Source of the DNA: CAYJEJ01 sp964369315
GTDB taxonomy: Bacteria > Pseudomonadota > Alphaproteobacteria > UBA3830 > JAIRWN01
Direction: 5' to 3'
Assembly (NCBI GenBank): GCA_964369315.1
Contig: CAYJEJ010000001.1
Span: forward strand, 1-64,000
DNA length: 64,000 nt
A program made the position numbers and the translations under genes. The notes beneath the pieces were generated by a model. It did not search any database, was not told where the DNA came from, and saw only the letters and a program-made list of their open reading frames with translations. Of the stretch, positions 34,648 through 43,654 are shown one piece after another (position 1 is the stretch's first letter; every line of letters begins with the position of its first letter).

Positions 34648-35664
34648 TTATTCAGCCTGTTCTTTTAGCGGTTTTTGAGGTTTTAGACCTGCTTTTTCCC
34701 TAATAAACCCTTCAATTTCGTCGGATATGAGGGGATTATCTCTTAAATACTGCTTGGACGCCTCACGACCTTGTCCCAATTTTTGGTCTTTGTAAGAATA
34801 CCAAGAGCCAGATTTTTCGACAATTTCGGCATTGACCCCTAGGTCAAGAATCTCGCCTGCTTTTGACACACCCTCACCATACATAATATCAAAGCTTGCG
34901 ACCTTAAACGGAGGTGCCATTTTGTTTTTCACAACCTTAACAGAGGTTTGGTTACCAACGATTTCATCTTTGTCTTTTATGCTTCCGGTACGGCGAATAT
35001 CCAACCTTACAGAGGCATAAAACTTGAGTGCATTCCCGCCAGTTGTTGTTTCGGGGCTGCCAAACATTACGCCAATTTTCATACGTATTTGATTGATAAA
35101 GATTAATATGCAACGAGAACGTGCAATGGTTGATGTCAGCTTTCTTAACGCTTGGCTCATCAATCTTGCTTGCAATCCAACGTGTGTGTCGCCCATTTCA
35201 CCCTCAAGTTCCGCCCGAGGAACCAGTGCTGCGACGCTGTCGATGACCAACACGTCCATCGCCCCAGAACGCACTAAGGTGTCGGCGATTTCAAGTGCTT
35301 GTTCACCTGCGTCAGGCTGAGAGATTAAAAGGTCATCAAGGTTGACCCCCAGCTTTTTTGCATAAACTGGGTCGAGGGCATGTTCAGCGTCAATGAAACC
35401 GCATGTCCCCCCTCTTTTCTGAGCTTGCGAGATAACTTGCAGTGCCAAGGTTGTCTTACCAGAGCTTTCAGGACCAAATATTTCAACGATTCTACCAAAC
35501 GGCAACCCCCCTATTCCAAGGGCGATGTCAAGACCCAAAGAGCCAGTTGAAACAGCATCAGTATCGACTGCAATTTCATGTTGACCAAGTTTCATAATCG
35601 AGCCTTTGCCGAAGGCTCTTTCAATTTGTGATAGTGCAGATTCTAATGCTTTTTGTTTATCCAT
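34648..35664 (-). CDS. recA: recombinase RecA
   Basis: 338 residues: Walker A GPESSGKTT (about 66-74), the MKLGQ N-terminal block, VIDSVAALVPRAELEGEMGD, the QALRKLTSTIARS block of loop L1 neighbours, and the acidic C-terminus. Mediates strand exchange and SOS induction. No alphaproteobacterial LexA site (GTTC-N7-GTTC) is visible in the short 30-base gap upstream, so SOS control is not obvious. Directly followed by alaS. Confidence 0.97.
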   Translation of the reverse strand: MDKQKALESALSQIERAFGKGSIMKLGQHEIAVDTDAVSTGSLGLDIALGIGGLPFGRIVEIFGPESSGKTTLALQVISQAQKRGGTCGFIDAEHALDPVYAKKLGVNLDDLLISQPDAGEQALEIADTLVRSGAMDVLVIDSVAALVPRAELEGEMGDTHVGLQARLMSQALRKLTSTIARSRCILIFINQIRMKIGVMFGSPETTTGGNALKFYASVRLDIRRTGSIKDKDEIVGNQTSVKVVKNKMAPPFKVASFDIMYGEGVSKAGEILDLGVNAEIVEKSGSWYSYKDQKLGQGREASKQYLRDNPLISDEIEGFIREKAGLKPQKPLKEQAE

Positions 35665-35694
35665 AAAATATCCTTTTTAGACAGATTATTATTT

Positions 35695-36219
35695 TTAACT
35701 TATATTTAACGAAAAGTCATAAAAAACTTGTTTATAAACTTCCTTTTTTATCTCAGCGATTAGGTCAATCACCTCGGTAGAGAGTGCCCACCTCCACTGT
35801 CTGAATTCAGGGTGGTTTTGGTGCAAGTTAATGGAACTGTCGTGCCCGAGAAACTTGAATAAGAACCAGACCTGTGCTTGCCCAACATAACGGTTAGAAA
35901 ACTTAGATTTGGCGATGTTGTCTGTAAAATCATATGAATAAACATCACTGCTCTGCTGAAGATAGACCAATGATTTTTTGCATATGCCAGTTTCTTCAAA
36001 AAGCTCTCTATACGCAGCCTCTAAAGGCGTTTCATTCTCGTCAATCCCCCCTTGTGGCAGTTGCCAAGCGTTTTGAATATCTTGGCGTTCAGCAATAAAA
36101 ATCTTGCCTTGATTATTCGTCACAACCATTCCAACCCCTGCCCTATAGCCCAGTGCTTCATAGTGTTTTAAACGGCTTATAATAAAACTCATGGTTGATG
36201 ATTGCGAAACGGTGTTCAT
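35695..36219 (-). CDS. rppH: RNA pyrophosphohydrolase RppH (Nudix)
   Basis: 174 residues. The Nudix box GGIDENETPLEAAYRELFEE (about 56-75) is intact, the N-terminal GYRAGVGMVVTN and WQLPQGG blocks are characteristic of RppH, and WFLF follows. It removes pyrophosphate from mRNA 5' ends to start decay. The ATG overlaps the comM stop (ATGA), implying coupling. An alternative start 9 residues in is possible. Confidence 0.92.
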   Translation of the reverse strand: MNTVSQSSTMSFIISRLKHYEALGYRAGVGMVVTNNQGKIFIAERQDIQNAWQLPQGGIDENETPLEAAYRELFEETGICKKSLVYLQQSSDVYSYDFTDNIAKSKFSNRYVGQAQVWFLFKFLGHDSSINLHQNHPEFRQWRWALSTEVIDLIAEIKKEVYKQVFYDFSLNIS

Positions 36220-37727
36220 AGGGTGTTTTTATTTGTCCTAATCCTATAAGACAGTGCCTCTGACACATGAGAAGGAGCGATTGCTTGACTATTTTCTAAA
36301 TCTGCAATGGTGCGAGAAACACGAATAACCCTGTGATAGCCTCTGGCGGATAAGCCAAATTTTTCAGCTGCGTTCAATAAGATGGTTTTTGCCTCAGTGC
36401 AAAGGTTCCCTTTTTCTTCTAAGATTGCGTTTGGAACATTAGCGTTTGTGAAAAATTCCCCATACCTTGATGATTGAATGACCCGTGCCTTGGAGACTCT
36501 TTCTAAGATTGTTTTACTGGTTTCGGTTTCAGATTTTGGTTTTTCGAGTTCATTAATTGCCACTGCAGGGACATCTAGCTGGATATCTATCCTATCGAGC
36601 AGGGGACCAGATATTTTCATCGTGTATTCTTGACCACAAGTGTTTGCACGGGCACATTGTTTGTTTTTATCGCCGAGGTGTCCGCACTTACAAGGGTTCA
36701 TCGCGGCGATTAACTGAAACTTTGCAGGATATGTGACGTGACCATTTGCACGTGATACGGTAACTTTGCCTGTCTCCAGTGGCTGACGCAAAGCCTCAAG
36801 ACAGCTCCGTGAGAATTCTGGAAGTTCGTCGAGAAATAATACGCCATTATGTGCGAGCGAGATTTCCCCTGGTTTTGCCTTCAATCCCCCACCGACTATT
36901 GCTGGTAGTGAGGATGAGTGGTGAGGTTCGCGAAAGGGTCTTGATGTGACTAATCCCCCATCCCCCAGCATACCCGCGACACTATAAATCATAGAAATTT
37001 CCAACGCTTCCTTTGGCGTCAAACTAGGCAATATTCCAGAAAGCCTTGAAGACAACATCGACTTGCCAGCACCTGGGGGACCTTTCATAAGGAGATTATG
37101 TCCGCCAGCTGCGGTGATTTCCAGAGCCCTTTTTGCGACCGATTGCCCTCGCACATCGCTGAAGCAAGGTGTTTGTTCATTTTGAAACATCAAGTCAGCA
37201 GAAGGACGATTAATCAGCTGGGTTCCATTTAAATGATTAATTAAAGCCAGCACGTTATCTGCGGCGACAATTGGCAGGTCGCCCGCCCACGTTGCTTCAG
37301 AACCGCAGTTTTTTGGGCATATGATACCCAAGTCCTGAGCATTTGCAAAAATGGCACTGGGTAGGACGCCATTGACCCGATTAATTTTCCCGTCTAATGA
37401 CAACTCCCCAAGGATTATATAATCCCCTAAGGCATCTGTGGGCAACACGTTCATCGCTCCAAGCAGCCCCATTATCATAGGCAGGTCGTAATGGGTGCCC
37501 TCTTTTTGCATGTCGGCAGGGGCAAGATTGATGATTATTCTTTTCGCAGGTATTGCAAGCCCCATGGAATATAGTGCCGAGCGAATCCTCTCTCTCGCTT
37601 CGCCGACAGCCTTGTCTGCCAAACCAACCACATTAAATGACGGCAAGCCACTTTGGAGCTGAACCTGAACCTCGACGCTTTGCACGTCAATGCCTTGAAA
37701 CGAAACGGTCTTTACTCTTACAACCAA
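36216..37727 (-). CDS. comM: YifB/ComM family Mg-chelatase-like AAA+ ATPase
   Basis: 503 residues. N-terminal LON-like/ChlI substrate domain (about 1-170, VKTVSFQGIDVQSVEVQVQL), then the AAA+ domain with Walker A GPPGAGKSML (about 213-222), Walker B LFLDELPEF, the NPCKCGHLGD zinc-like block and the C-terminal Mg_chelatase_C domain. ComM is a branch-migration helicase in natural transformation. Whether this organism is competent is unknown. Five bases from smpB. Confidence 0.9.
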   Translation of the reverse strand: MVVRVKTVSFQGIDVQSVEVQVQLQSGLPSFNVVGLADKAVGEARERIRSALYSMGLAIPAKRIIINLAPADMQKEGTHYDLPMIMGLLGAMNVLPTDALGDYIILGELSLDGKINRVNGVLPSAIFANAQDLGIICPKNCGSEATWAGDLPIVAADNVLALINHLNGTQLINRPSADLMFQNEQTPCFSDVRGQSVAKRALEITAAGGHNLLMKGPPGAGKSMLSSRLSGILPSLTPKEALEISMIYSVAGMLGDGGLVTSRPFREPHHSSSLPAIVGGGLKAKPGEISLAHNGVLFLDELPEFSRSCLEALRQPLETGKVTVSRANGHVTYPAKFQLIAAMNPCKCGHLGDKNKQCARANTCGQEYTMKISGPLLDRIDIQLDVPAVAINELEKPKSETETSKTILERVSKARVIQSSRYGEFFTNANVPNAILEEKGNLCTEAKTILLNAAEKFGLSARGYHRVIRVSRTIADLENSQAIAPSHVSEALSYRIRTNKNTL

Positions 37728-37731
37728 GATA

Positions 37732-38202
37732 TTACCTATTTTTATTATAATTAGACATTATTCGTGCCTTATCTCGTTGCCAGTCACGATTTTTAATGGT
37801 TTCTCGCTTATCGACGTTTGTTTTTCCGCGAGCGAGGGCAATTTCTAGCTTCGCCCAGTTTCTTTCATTAAAATATAATGACAGGGGCACCAATGTATAC
37901 CCACTGCGTTTTATTTTTCCCAAGAGGCGTTTCAGCTCGCGACTTTTTAATAATAGTTTTCTAGGACGTTTGGGCTCATGGTTAAAACGTGATGCATGCG
38001 GATATTCTGGTATGTCAGAATTGATTAAAAAAATCTCGCCGGACTGTTCCTCGCATGCGTAAGATTCTTGAATGCTGGCTCTTCCATTACGCAAAGACTT
38101 GACCTCTGTGCCAAGAAGCACCAGCCCAGCTTCAAACGTTTCTTCTATGGCATAGTTGAAACGAGCTTTGCGATTTTGAGCAATTATTTTTCTTGCGGAC
38201 AT
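37732..38202 (-). CDS. smpB: SsrA-binding protein SmpB
   Basis: 156 residues. NRKARFNYAIEETFEAG, GTEVKSLRNG, ESYACEE and the basic C-terminal tail that mimics a codon-anticodon stem are all present. It partners tmRNA in rescuing stalled ribosomes; the tmRNA gene is not in the window. It overlaps dapA by 19 bases. Confidence 0.95.
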   Translation of the reverse strand: MSARKIIAQNRKARFNYAIEETFEAGLVLLGTEVKSLRNGRASIQESYACEEQSGEIFLINSDIPEYPHASRFNHEPKRPRKLLLKSRELKRLLGKIKRSGYTLVPLSLYFNERNWAKLEIALARGKTNVDKRETIKNRDWQRDKARIMSNYNKNR

Positions 38203-39077
38203 AAAATTCCTGCTTCCGTCAGGGCTAATTTTACAAGTTTTTTAGACTCGTCAGATAGCTGAGTCAAACAAGGTCGCACATCAGGGAGCATCTCCCCCAT
38301 CAGGTGCAGGGCATACTTGACCGGAACGGGATTAGCCTCTATGAACATGGCGTCATGAATCGGTTGTAAGACGTCCCTTATTTTTGCAAATTCTTTGTGG
38401 TTACCTGCAAAAAATTCTTTATACATATTCACACATTCCATTGGCGTAATATTTGCGGTCACAGACACTGCTCCACAAGCCCCCATTGCAAAAGCTGCAG
38501 GCATTATTTCATCATTTCCGCACAACACCTGAAAACGGTCTGCAGGAAATGATTTTGTCAATTCAGTAATTCTGACTAGGTTATTCGTTGCTTCTTTTAG
38601 CCCGCATACACGCGGTAAGTACTTGACCATGCGTTTCACTGTGTCAGTGGCGATGTCCACCCCCGTTCTTGAAGGTACGTTATATAAGAGTAAGGGCAAT
38701 TTAGTTGAATCGTGAATCGCTTTATAGTGCTGAAAGATGCCCTCTTGTGAGGGTTTCACATAATAGGGGCAAGTCACCATTAGGGCGTCAACATTTGATT
38801 GCTGGGTTGCTTTGACTTGGGCGATACAACTGTTGGTGTCAACGCCGCCTACACCAGCGATGACGCTAATCCTATCATTGGCGATAGAAACGGCTGCACT
38901 AATCAATTTTTTTCTTTCACTTTCATTGAGCAAAGGGGCTTCACCAGTTGTTCCGCACACTACAATCCCAGAAATGCCATTGACTATTAATCTTTCTATG
39001 TAGGGTTCAAATGATTCTAAATCAAGTTCGCCATTTCGCCAAGGCGTGACAACCGCTGCAAAGTATCCTCTAAACAT
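38184..39077 (-). CDS. dapA: 4-hydroxy-tetrahydrodipicolinate synthase
   Basis: 297-residue TIM barrel catalysing the first committed lysine/diaminopimelate step. GTTGE (42-46), Tyr132 in YNVPSRTG and the Schiff-base Lys161 in GLKEA are conserved, with SVTANI later. Transcribed before smpB; the intergenic region to sua5 holds the promoters. Confidence 0.94.
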   Translation of the reverse strand: MFRGYFAAVVTPWRNGELDLESFEPYIERLIVNGISGIVVCGTTGEAPLLNESERKKLISAAVSIANDRISVIAGVGGVDTNSCIAQVKATQQSNVDALMVTCPYYVKPSQEGIFQHYKAIHDSTKLPLLLYNVPSRTGVDIATDTVKRMVKYLPRVCGLKEATNNLVRITELTKSFPADRFQVLCGNDEIMPAAFAMGACGAVSVTANITPMECVNMYKEFFAGNHKEFAKIRDVLQPIHDAMFIEANPVPVKYALHLMGEMLPDVRPCLTQLSDESKKLVKLALTEAGILCPQEK

Positions 39078-39133
39078 CTGGTACCCTCAAAAATGTTTTT
39101 TTCCAATTATTTAACGTATAGCATTCTGGACTT

Positions 39134-39162
39134 TTTAAAACAATAAGGTTATTCCATATAAT
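39134..39162 (+). promoter_or_regulatory. promoter of the Sua5 gene
   Basis: TTTAAA (39134-39139), 17-base spacer, TATAAT (39157-39162), leaving a 5' leader of about 20 bases to the TTG start. The -10 is perfect and the -35 weak (4 of 6). Confidence 0.4.
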
Positions 39163-39188
39163 TAAGTCTAAAATTTTAGAGCAGAATC

Positions 39189-40151
39189 TTGGCGATTATT
39201 GATTATAACGAAAGTGCTATATCAGAAGCTGTTAATGTTTTAAACAGGGGTAATGTCGTCGTCTTTCCGACAGAAACTGTTTATGGATTGGGAGCTGACG
39301 CAACAAATGATGTTGCCGTTGCGAAGATATATGAGGTCAAGAACAGACCGACATTTAATCCATTGATTGCACATTTTTATGATATTAACCATGTTTTGCA
39401 TTATGTCGACTTACCGCAAGCCCTGATTCCGCTTGCATCAAAATTTTGGGCGGGTGCACTGACGCTGATAGGAAGAAGAAAAAATTCTCAGGGCATCTCG
39501 CTTCTCGCATCCGCGGGTCTTGATACAATAGGGGTGAGGGTTCCAAGCCACCCGATAGCACGAGATTTAATAAAAAATTTTGGCAAACCCATTGTCGCAC
39601 CAAGTGCCAACCTTTCTTGTGGCATCAGCCCCACAACCGCACAAGACGCGTTATTAGCCCTTGAACGTCAAGATATCTTAACAATTGATGGGGGAAGATG
39701 TGATTCTGGCGTTGAGTCAACGATTTTAGAATATATAAATGGTGGTGTGAGAATTTTGAGAGCAGGTCCGATAACAAAAGAAGAAATATCTCAGATTATG
39801 CCCATAAAACACTTTTCTAGCAGTGATTTGACACACATAACTGCATCAGGTCAAATGAATCGGCATTATGCCCCAAACTCGAGGATTAAGCTGAACGTTA
39901 CAAGCCTAGAGGAAGGCGAAGTGTTGATAGCATTTGGAAACGATGAACACATTTTAAGTCACGGTCAATGTCGTGCAATATCTTATAATTTGAGTCCAAC
40001 AGGCGACCTACGTGAGGCTGCTGGTAACTTGTTTATTATGCTAAGGCAGGTCGACAAACTCAAACCAAGGGCAATTGCTATAATGCCAATTCCAGAAGTT
40101 GGGGTTGGGGTTGCAATAAACGACAGGTTGAGACGAGCCGCTCACAGATAG
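39189..40151 (+). CDS. threonylcarbamoyl-AMP synthase (Sua5 type)
   Basis: 320 residues: an N-terminal YrdC domain with FPTETVYGLGADA (about 27-39), GVRVPSHP and PSANLSCGISPT, followed by a C-terminal Sua5 domain (about 205-320, GQMNRHYAPNS at its start). It makes TC-AMP for tRNA t6A37, used together with TsaB encoded at 45683-46327. The start is TTG 39189, close to AGAG. Its 3' end is eight bases from the convergent lptB stop. Confidence 0.92.
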   Translation: MAIIDYNESAISEAVNVLNRGNVVVFPTETVYGLGADATNDVAVAKIYEVKNRPTFNPLIAHFYDINHVLHYVDLPQALIPLASKFWAGALTLIGRRKNSQGISLLASAGLDTIGVRVPSHPIARDLIKNFGKPIVAPSANLSCGISPTTAQDALLALERQDILTIDGGRCDSGVESTILEYINGGVRILRAGPITKEEISQIMPIKHFSSSDLTHITASGQMNRHYAPNSRIKLNVTSLEEGEVLIAFGNDEHILSHGQCRAISYNLSPTGDLREAAGNLFIMLRQVDKLKPRAIAIMPIPEVGVGVAINDRLRRAAHR

Positions 40152-40159
40152 CTTCCCCC

Positions 40160-40921
40160 CTATTCTTGTAAATATATATCAAAATTATTGCCGAGATAAA
40201 CCTGTTTGGCGATGTCATTATTAATGATTTCGGAGGCGGTTCCCTCAACGAGGATTTTGCCCTCATACATTATATAAGAGTAGTCAGCAATTTTTAATGT
40301 GTCTAAAACATTGTGGTCTGTGATTAAAATTCCGATACCAAGGGACTTGAGCTGTTGAATTAATCCCCTCATTTCTTGCACTGCAATTGGGTCAATGCCA
40401 GCTAAGGGTTCATCTAGGAGAATAAAAGTTGGCTTTGCCGCTAGGGCACGTGCAATCTCAAGCCTGCGTCTTTCACCGCCTGAGAGCGTCATGGGTGAGT
40501 TATATCGAAGGTGGGTGATGGACACGCTTTCAAGGAGTCTATCTAACTCCTGCTCTCGAACGCCTTTATTAGGCTCAATCGTTTCTAAGACAGCCATGAT
40601 ATTATTTTCAACGTTCAGCCCTTTGAATATAGACGTCTCTTGCGGAAGATAGCCAATTCCCATCCTCGCTCTTTTATACATCGGATACATTGTAATATCC
40701 TTTCCGTCCAAGTATATGTTGCCAGATGTTGGTTTGATAAGTCCAGAAATAGCAGAAAAACAGGTGGTCTTACCCGCACCATTTGGTCCAAGGAGGGCGA
40801 CTATTTGACCACGCTCAACCTGTAAGCTTGCTTCACGTATAATGACTTTTTTCCGTCGTCCAAGCCCGATTGTTTTTGAAATTTTATTAACGAACAGACC
40901 GTGTTTATACTTATCTTCCAT
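40160..40921 (-). CDS. lptB: LPS export ABC transporter ATP-binding protein LptB
   Basis: 253-residue ATPase. Walker A GPNGAGKTT (about 43-51), signature LSGGERRR, Walker B LLDEPLAGIDP and the H-loop TDHNV are intact; GYLPQE in the Q-loop is typical of LptB. With LptFG it drives LPS from the inner membrane to LptA. The start overlaps lptA by 11 bases. Confidence 0.94.
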   Translation of the reverse strand: MEDKYKHGLFVNKISKTIGLGRRKKVIIREASLQVERGQIVALLGPNGAGKTTCFSAISGLIKPTSGNIYLDGKDITMYPMYKRARMGIGYLPQETSIFKGLNVENNIMAVLETIEPNKGVREQELDRLLESVSITHLRYNSPMTLSGGERRRLEIARALAAKPTFILLDEPLAGIDPIAVQEMRGLIQQLKSLGIGILITDHNVLDTLKIADYSYIMYEGKILVEGTASEIINNDIAKQVYLGNNFDIYLQE

Positions 40922-41684
40922 GTGAACTCTGCCTTGAAGATTGAATAACTGCGTTTATGGGCGATTTTTCACCACTAATTTTATAGCTTCCTGTTGATAA
41001 GTTAACCTGTGCAGAATTTGCAAATATCACGTTAGAGCCATTTTTGATTATAACATTATCCGTTAAATATAATATGCCATTTTCGTAATAACCCTTGTCT
41101 GCATCGATTATATATTTTTCTGAGGAGATGTTCAAACGAGTATTGGCAACGGCTTTTGATAGCAGAGGTTTGTTCGCTGTCTTTTTGAAGTATGTGGTAA
41201 TGCTTGCACTCTTGAGTGTGTAAGTTTTATTTTTCACCTCTACTGACCCGTTTGCCTGTGCTGTTAATATAGTATGGTTTTTTACAATCACTTCATCAGC
41301 TGTTATACTTTCACCCAAAGCAGAGCTGATTTTGACTGGGCTACCTTTACACTTTAAGGTCTTGGTGTCTGCGTAATATACCCCGCTCTCGGCAGTGATT
41401 TCCATACCCGAGATGTTGCCATGGATGTTTTTTTTGAGTGAAATTTTTTCTGGCTTCATATCTTGAGAGAATCGGGCACTGGCTGTTTCTGCTGTCAACC
41501 GACCCTCACCGATTGAGGCGACAACATCACCGCTTAAGCTCATCGTATTGCTGGTTTGATTCAAGCTGACATTCTTGGCGGTTACGTCGATATTGTCAGC
41601 GATATTTCCAATACAAGGGGCTATAGTGGGCGAGATAAAAAATAAAATCACAAATAAGTGATAAAATTTTTGTTTACTAAACAA
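40911..41684 (-). CDS. lptA: LptA/OstA family periplasmic LPS transport protein
   Basis: About 257 residues from TTG 41684, supported by GGAG six bases upstream (41691-41694 complement) and giving a clean signal peptide (hydrophobic core about 9-22). A longer frame to 41723 would place 13 cysteine-rich residues ahead of it and read through kdsD. The rest is beta-strand rich with the OstA-like pattern SGDVVASIGEGRLTAE. LptA bridges the periplasm in LPS export. lptC, usually next to it, is not present here, and this protein is longer than E. coli LptA. Confidence 0.82.
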   Translation of the reverse strand: MFSKQKFYHLFVILFFISPTIAPCIGNIADNIDVTAKNVSLNQTSNTMSLSGDVVASIGEGRLTAETASARFSQDMKPEKISLKKNIHGNISGMEITAESGVYYADTKTLKCKGSPVKISSALGESITADEVIVKNHTILTAQANGSVEVKNKTYTLKSASITTYFKKTANKPLLSKAVANTRLNISSEKYIIDADKGYYENGILYLTDNVIIKNGSNVIFANSAQVNLSTGSYKISGEKSPINAVIQSSRQSSHGR

Positions 41685-42642
41685 CGCCTGCTCCAAGCAA
41701 TGTGTGGATATGCAACAACCCAACAGGTTGGTTTGCTTGGTCTGTTACGAATAGAGAGGTGATTTTTTTGCTGTTCATGATGCCGACAGCCTCAATCACC
41801 AAGGTGCTGGGTGAAATTGTAATAGGGTTTTTTGTCATGACATTGTCAACGCAATAGTTAACAATATTATCCGACATATGCCTCCTGAGGTCGCCGTCGG
41901 TAATAATCCCTAATAATTTGTTCTGCTCATCTATTACCCCTAGGCATCCGAAGGATTTTTGAGACATTTTAATGAGTGCATCGCTCATTAATACTCCAGT
42001 TTTTACCAAGGGCATCATCTCGCCCTTTGCCATTAAATCTGATGTCGTCAATAATTTTTTCCCCAACGCACCACTAGGATGAAACACTTTAAAGTCTTCT
42101 TTTCCAAACTCAATGTGTTTGATTAAAGAGACCGCCAACGCGTCGCCAATTGCGAGCATTATGGTTGTTGATGTGGTTGGTGCGAGCCCATTTGGACAGG
42201 CTTCGGGTAATTTTGGGATTAAGATTACTGCGTCAGATGATTTGGCTAAAGTGCTATTTTGATTTGCTGTGACGCTGACTAATTTTATACCAAAGCGTCT
42301 TGTAAAACTTATCATATTAATTAATTCAGCCGTTTCCCCAGACAGTGAAAACATTATTACGCAGTCTTCCTTACAAAGCATGCCTAAATCCCCGTGGCTT
42401 GCTTCAGCGGGGTGCACAAAGATGGCTGGTGTGCCAGTTGAGGACATTGTGGCGGCAATCTTGTTGGCGATGTGCCCTGGTTTACCCATCCCTGTCAGTA
42501 TCACTTTGCCGCTGGTCTCACCGATTATTTTGACAGACCTATTAAAGCTCTCATCCAAAAATTTAGCAGCTGCTAAAATTCCGTTGGACTCTTGCTCTAA
42601 GACTTCTTTGGCTATTGCAACAAAATCAACGACACTACTCAT
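41677..42642 (-). CDS. kdsD: arabinose-5-phosphate isomerase KdsD
   Basis: 321 residues: SIS domain (about 30-200) with TGMGKPGHIANKIAATMSSTGTP and SLSGET, then two CBS domains (about 205-265 and 270-321). It converts ribulose-5-P to arabinose-5-P, the first step to Kdo of lipid A-core. Cotranscribed with lptA and lptB; the stop overlaps the lptA start. Confidence 0.93.
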   Translation of the reverse strand: MSSVVDFVAIAKEVLEQESNGILAAAKFLDESFNRSVKIIGETSGKVILTGMGKPGHIANKIAATMSSTGTPAIFVHPAEASHGDLGMLCKEDCVIMFSLSGETAELINMISFTRRFGIKLVSVTANQNSTLAKSSDAVILIPKLPEACPNGLAPTTSTTIMLAIGDALAVSLIKHIEFGKEDFKVFHPSGALGKKLLTTSDLMAKGEMMPLVKTGVLMSDALIKMSQKSFGCLGVIDEQNKLLGIITDGDLRRHMSDNIVNYCVDNVMTKNPITISPSTLVIEAVGIMNSKKITSLFVTDQANQPVGLLHIHTLLGAGVV

Positions 42643-42747
42643 GTCTGACCTAAAATTTTTTTACAAAAACAAATAATTAATATCAAAAAACAGGGCTAGA
42701 AAGGGAGCACCACATAATGTGAGTCGCTCCCCAAATGCCTTTATAGA

Positions 42748-43242
42748 TTAAACCCCAGAAGTGTCTGGAACGACCCTTGACCTGCCATTGTTACTGCTGT
42801 GGACAAACACTCTTGTGCCAACGCTCAAATAAGGGCTGAGACCTTGAACGAGTGTCACGGTGTTACCATTGTCTAGCTGTATGATGTATTCGAGTGCTTC
42901 TTGCTGTTTGAGTTTTTTCTCGGCCATTGCACCACCAACACCGCCAACTGCGGCTCCTGCAGCTGTTGCAAGTAATCGACCTTTTCCTTGACCAATCATA
43001 CTACCCAAAACGCCACCGCCAACGGCTCCAAGACCAGCACCGACAATGTTACTACCCAGTGAGTCGCCATTTTCAACCATAATTTTGCGGACGCTCAACA
43101 CCTTCCCGCGATAAGTCGCTGCAATTTCTCCTGCTTGCGAGGACGAGTAACTGTCGGACGAGAGGTCTTTTGCACAACCAGATATTAGGACGCACAGCGT
43201 ACTTAACATAATGATGTTAATGTTTTTCATTTTAAAATTCAT
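42748..43242 (-). CDS. glycine-zipper outer membrane lipoprotein (SlyB/17-kDa antigen type)
   Basis: 164 residues. Signal peptide with lipobox LISGC (lipidated Cys23), a central Gly-zipper (about 68-108, GLGAVGGGVLGSMIG then GAAVGGVGGAM) and a C-terminal beta domain (LDNGNTVTLVQG). This layout matches the PcP/SlyB family of outer membrane lipoproteins, including the rickettsial 17-kDa antigen. GGGAG ribosome-binding site ahead of the ATG. Monocistronic. Confidence 0.85.
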   Translation of the reverse strand: MNFKMKNINIIMLSTLCVLISGCAKDLSSDSYSSSQAGEIAATYRGKVLSVRKIMVENGDSLGSNIVGAGLGAVGGGVLGSMIGQGKGRLLATAAGAAVGGVGGAMAEKKLKQQEALEYIIQLDNGNTVTLVQGLSPYLSVGTRVFVHSSNNGRSRVVPDTSGV

Positions 43243-43654
43243 ATATCCACTCCCTTAAAGTGATAAAAACAAACCTAAAAGTAATATATACCAAATGTTT
43301 TCTAACAGGAACCTTAATTTTTATGTTAAGCATTTGAATAAAATTATAACAAAAATTGAAAAAAATTATTTTTTTCTACTTTTTGGTGTAGACATTAACA
43401 CTTTTTTAACTATATTATGGATTTGTAACCACGAAATTCTGGGAAAGTGCGTTAAGGTTTTTGTGGTCAGTGCTATGTAGCGAAAGACTAGAAAAACAAC
43501 CAATTGCTACATAGCATGCCAACCAAGAATAGGTTAAAAAAAACCCCTCAAGAGTATAAGTATAACTTGTTTTTGTTTTTAAACAAAGAAAATTCTTAAT
43601 TTTATCGCTGATTTTTGGTAAAACCTTATATTAGGTCAAATGATATGAGGATAT
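43243..43654. other. 412-base intergenic region with structured elements
   Basis: No credible protein gene. A possible promoter TAGACA (43389-43394), 16 bases, TATATT (43411-43416) is followed by an ACCAC/GTGGT pairing and an 11-base-pair perfect inverted repeat around 43471-43516, then a run of A and CCCC near 43540. It might encode a small RNA or simply the leader of the transaldolase gene. Confidence 0.4.
43471..43516. repeat. perfect inverted repeat
   Basis: TGCTATGTAGC (43471-43481) and GCTACATAGCA (43506-43516) form an 11-base-pair stem around a 24-base loop. The loop is A-rich. No T-run follows, so it is not a simple terminator. Confidence 0.6.

Noticed and set aside
35665..35694. A LexA box upstream of recA
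   Set aside because: No GTTC-N7-GTTC or similar motif in the short gap.
43295..43480. A 61-codon plus-strand frame in the intergenic region
   Set aside because: No ribosome-binding site, AT-driven composition (Asn, Lys, Phe), overlaps the predicted promoter and structured segment.
43471..43516. The inverted repeat as a dif site for the nearby Xer recombinase
   Set aside because: The arms do not match the 28-base dif pattern, and the spacing of 24 bases is far too long.
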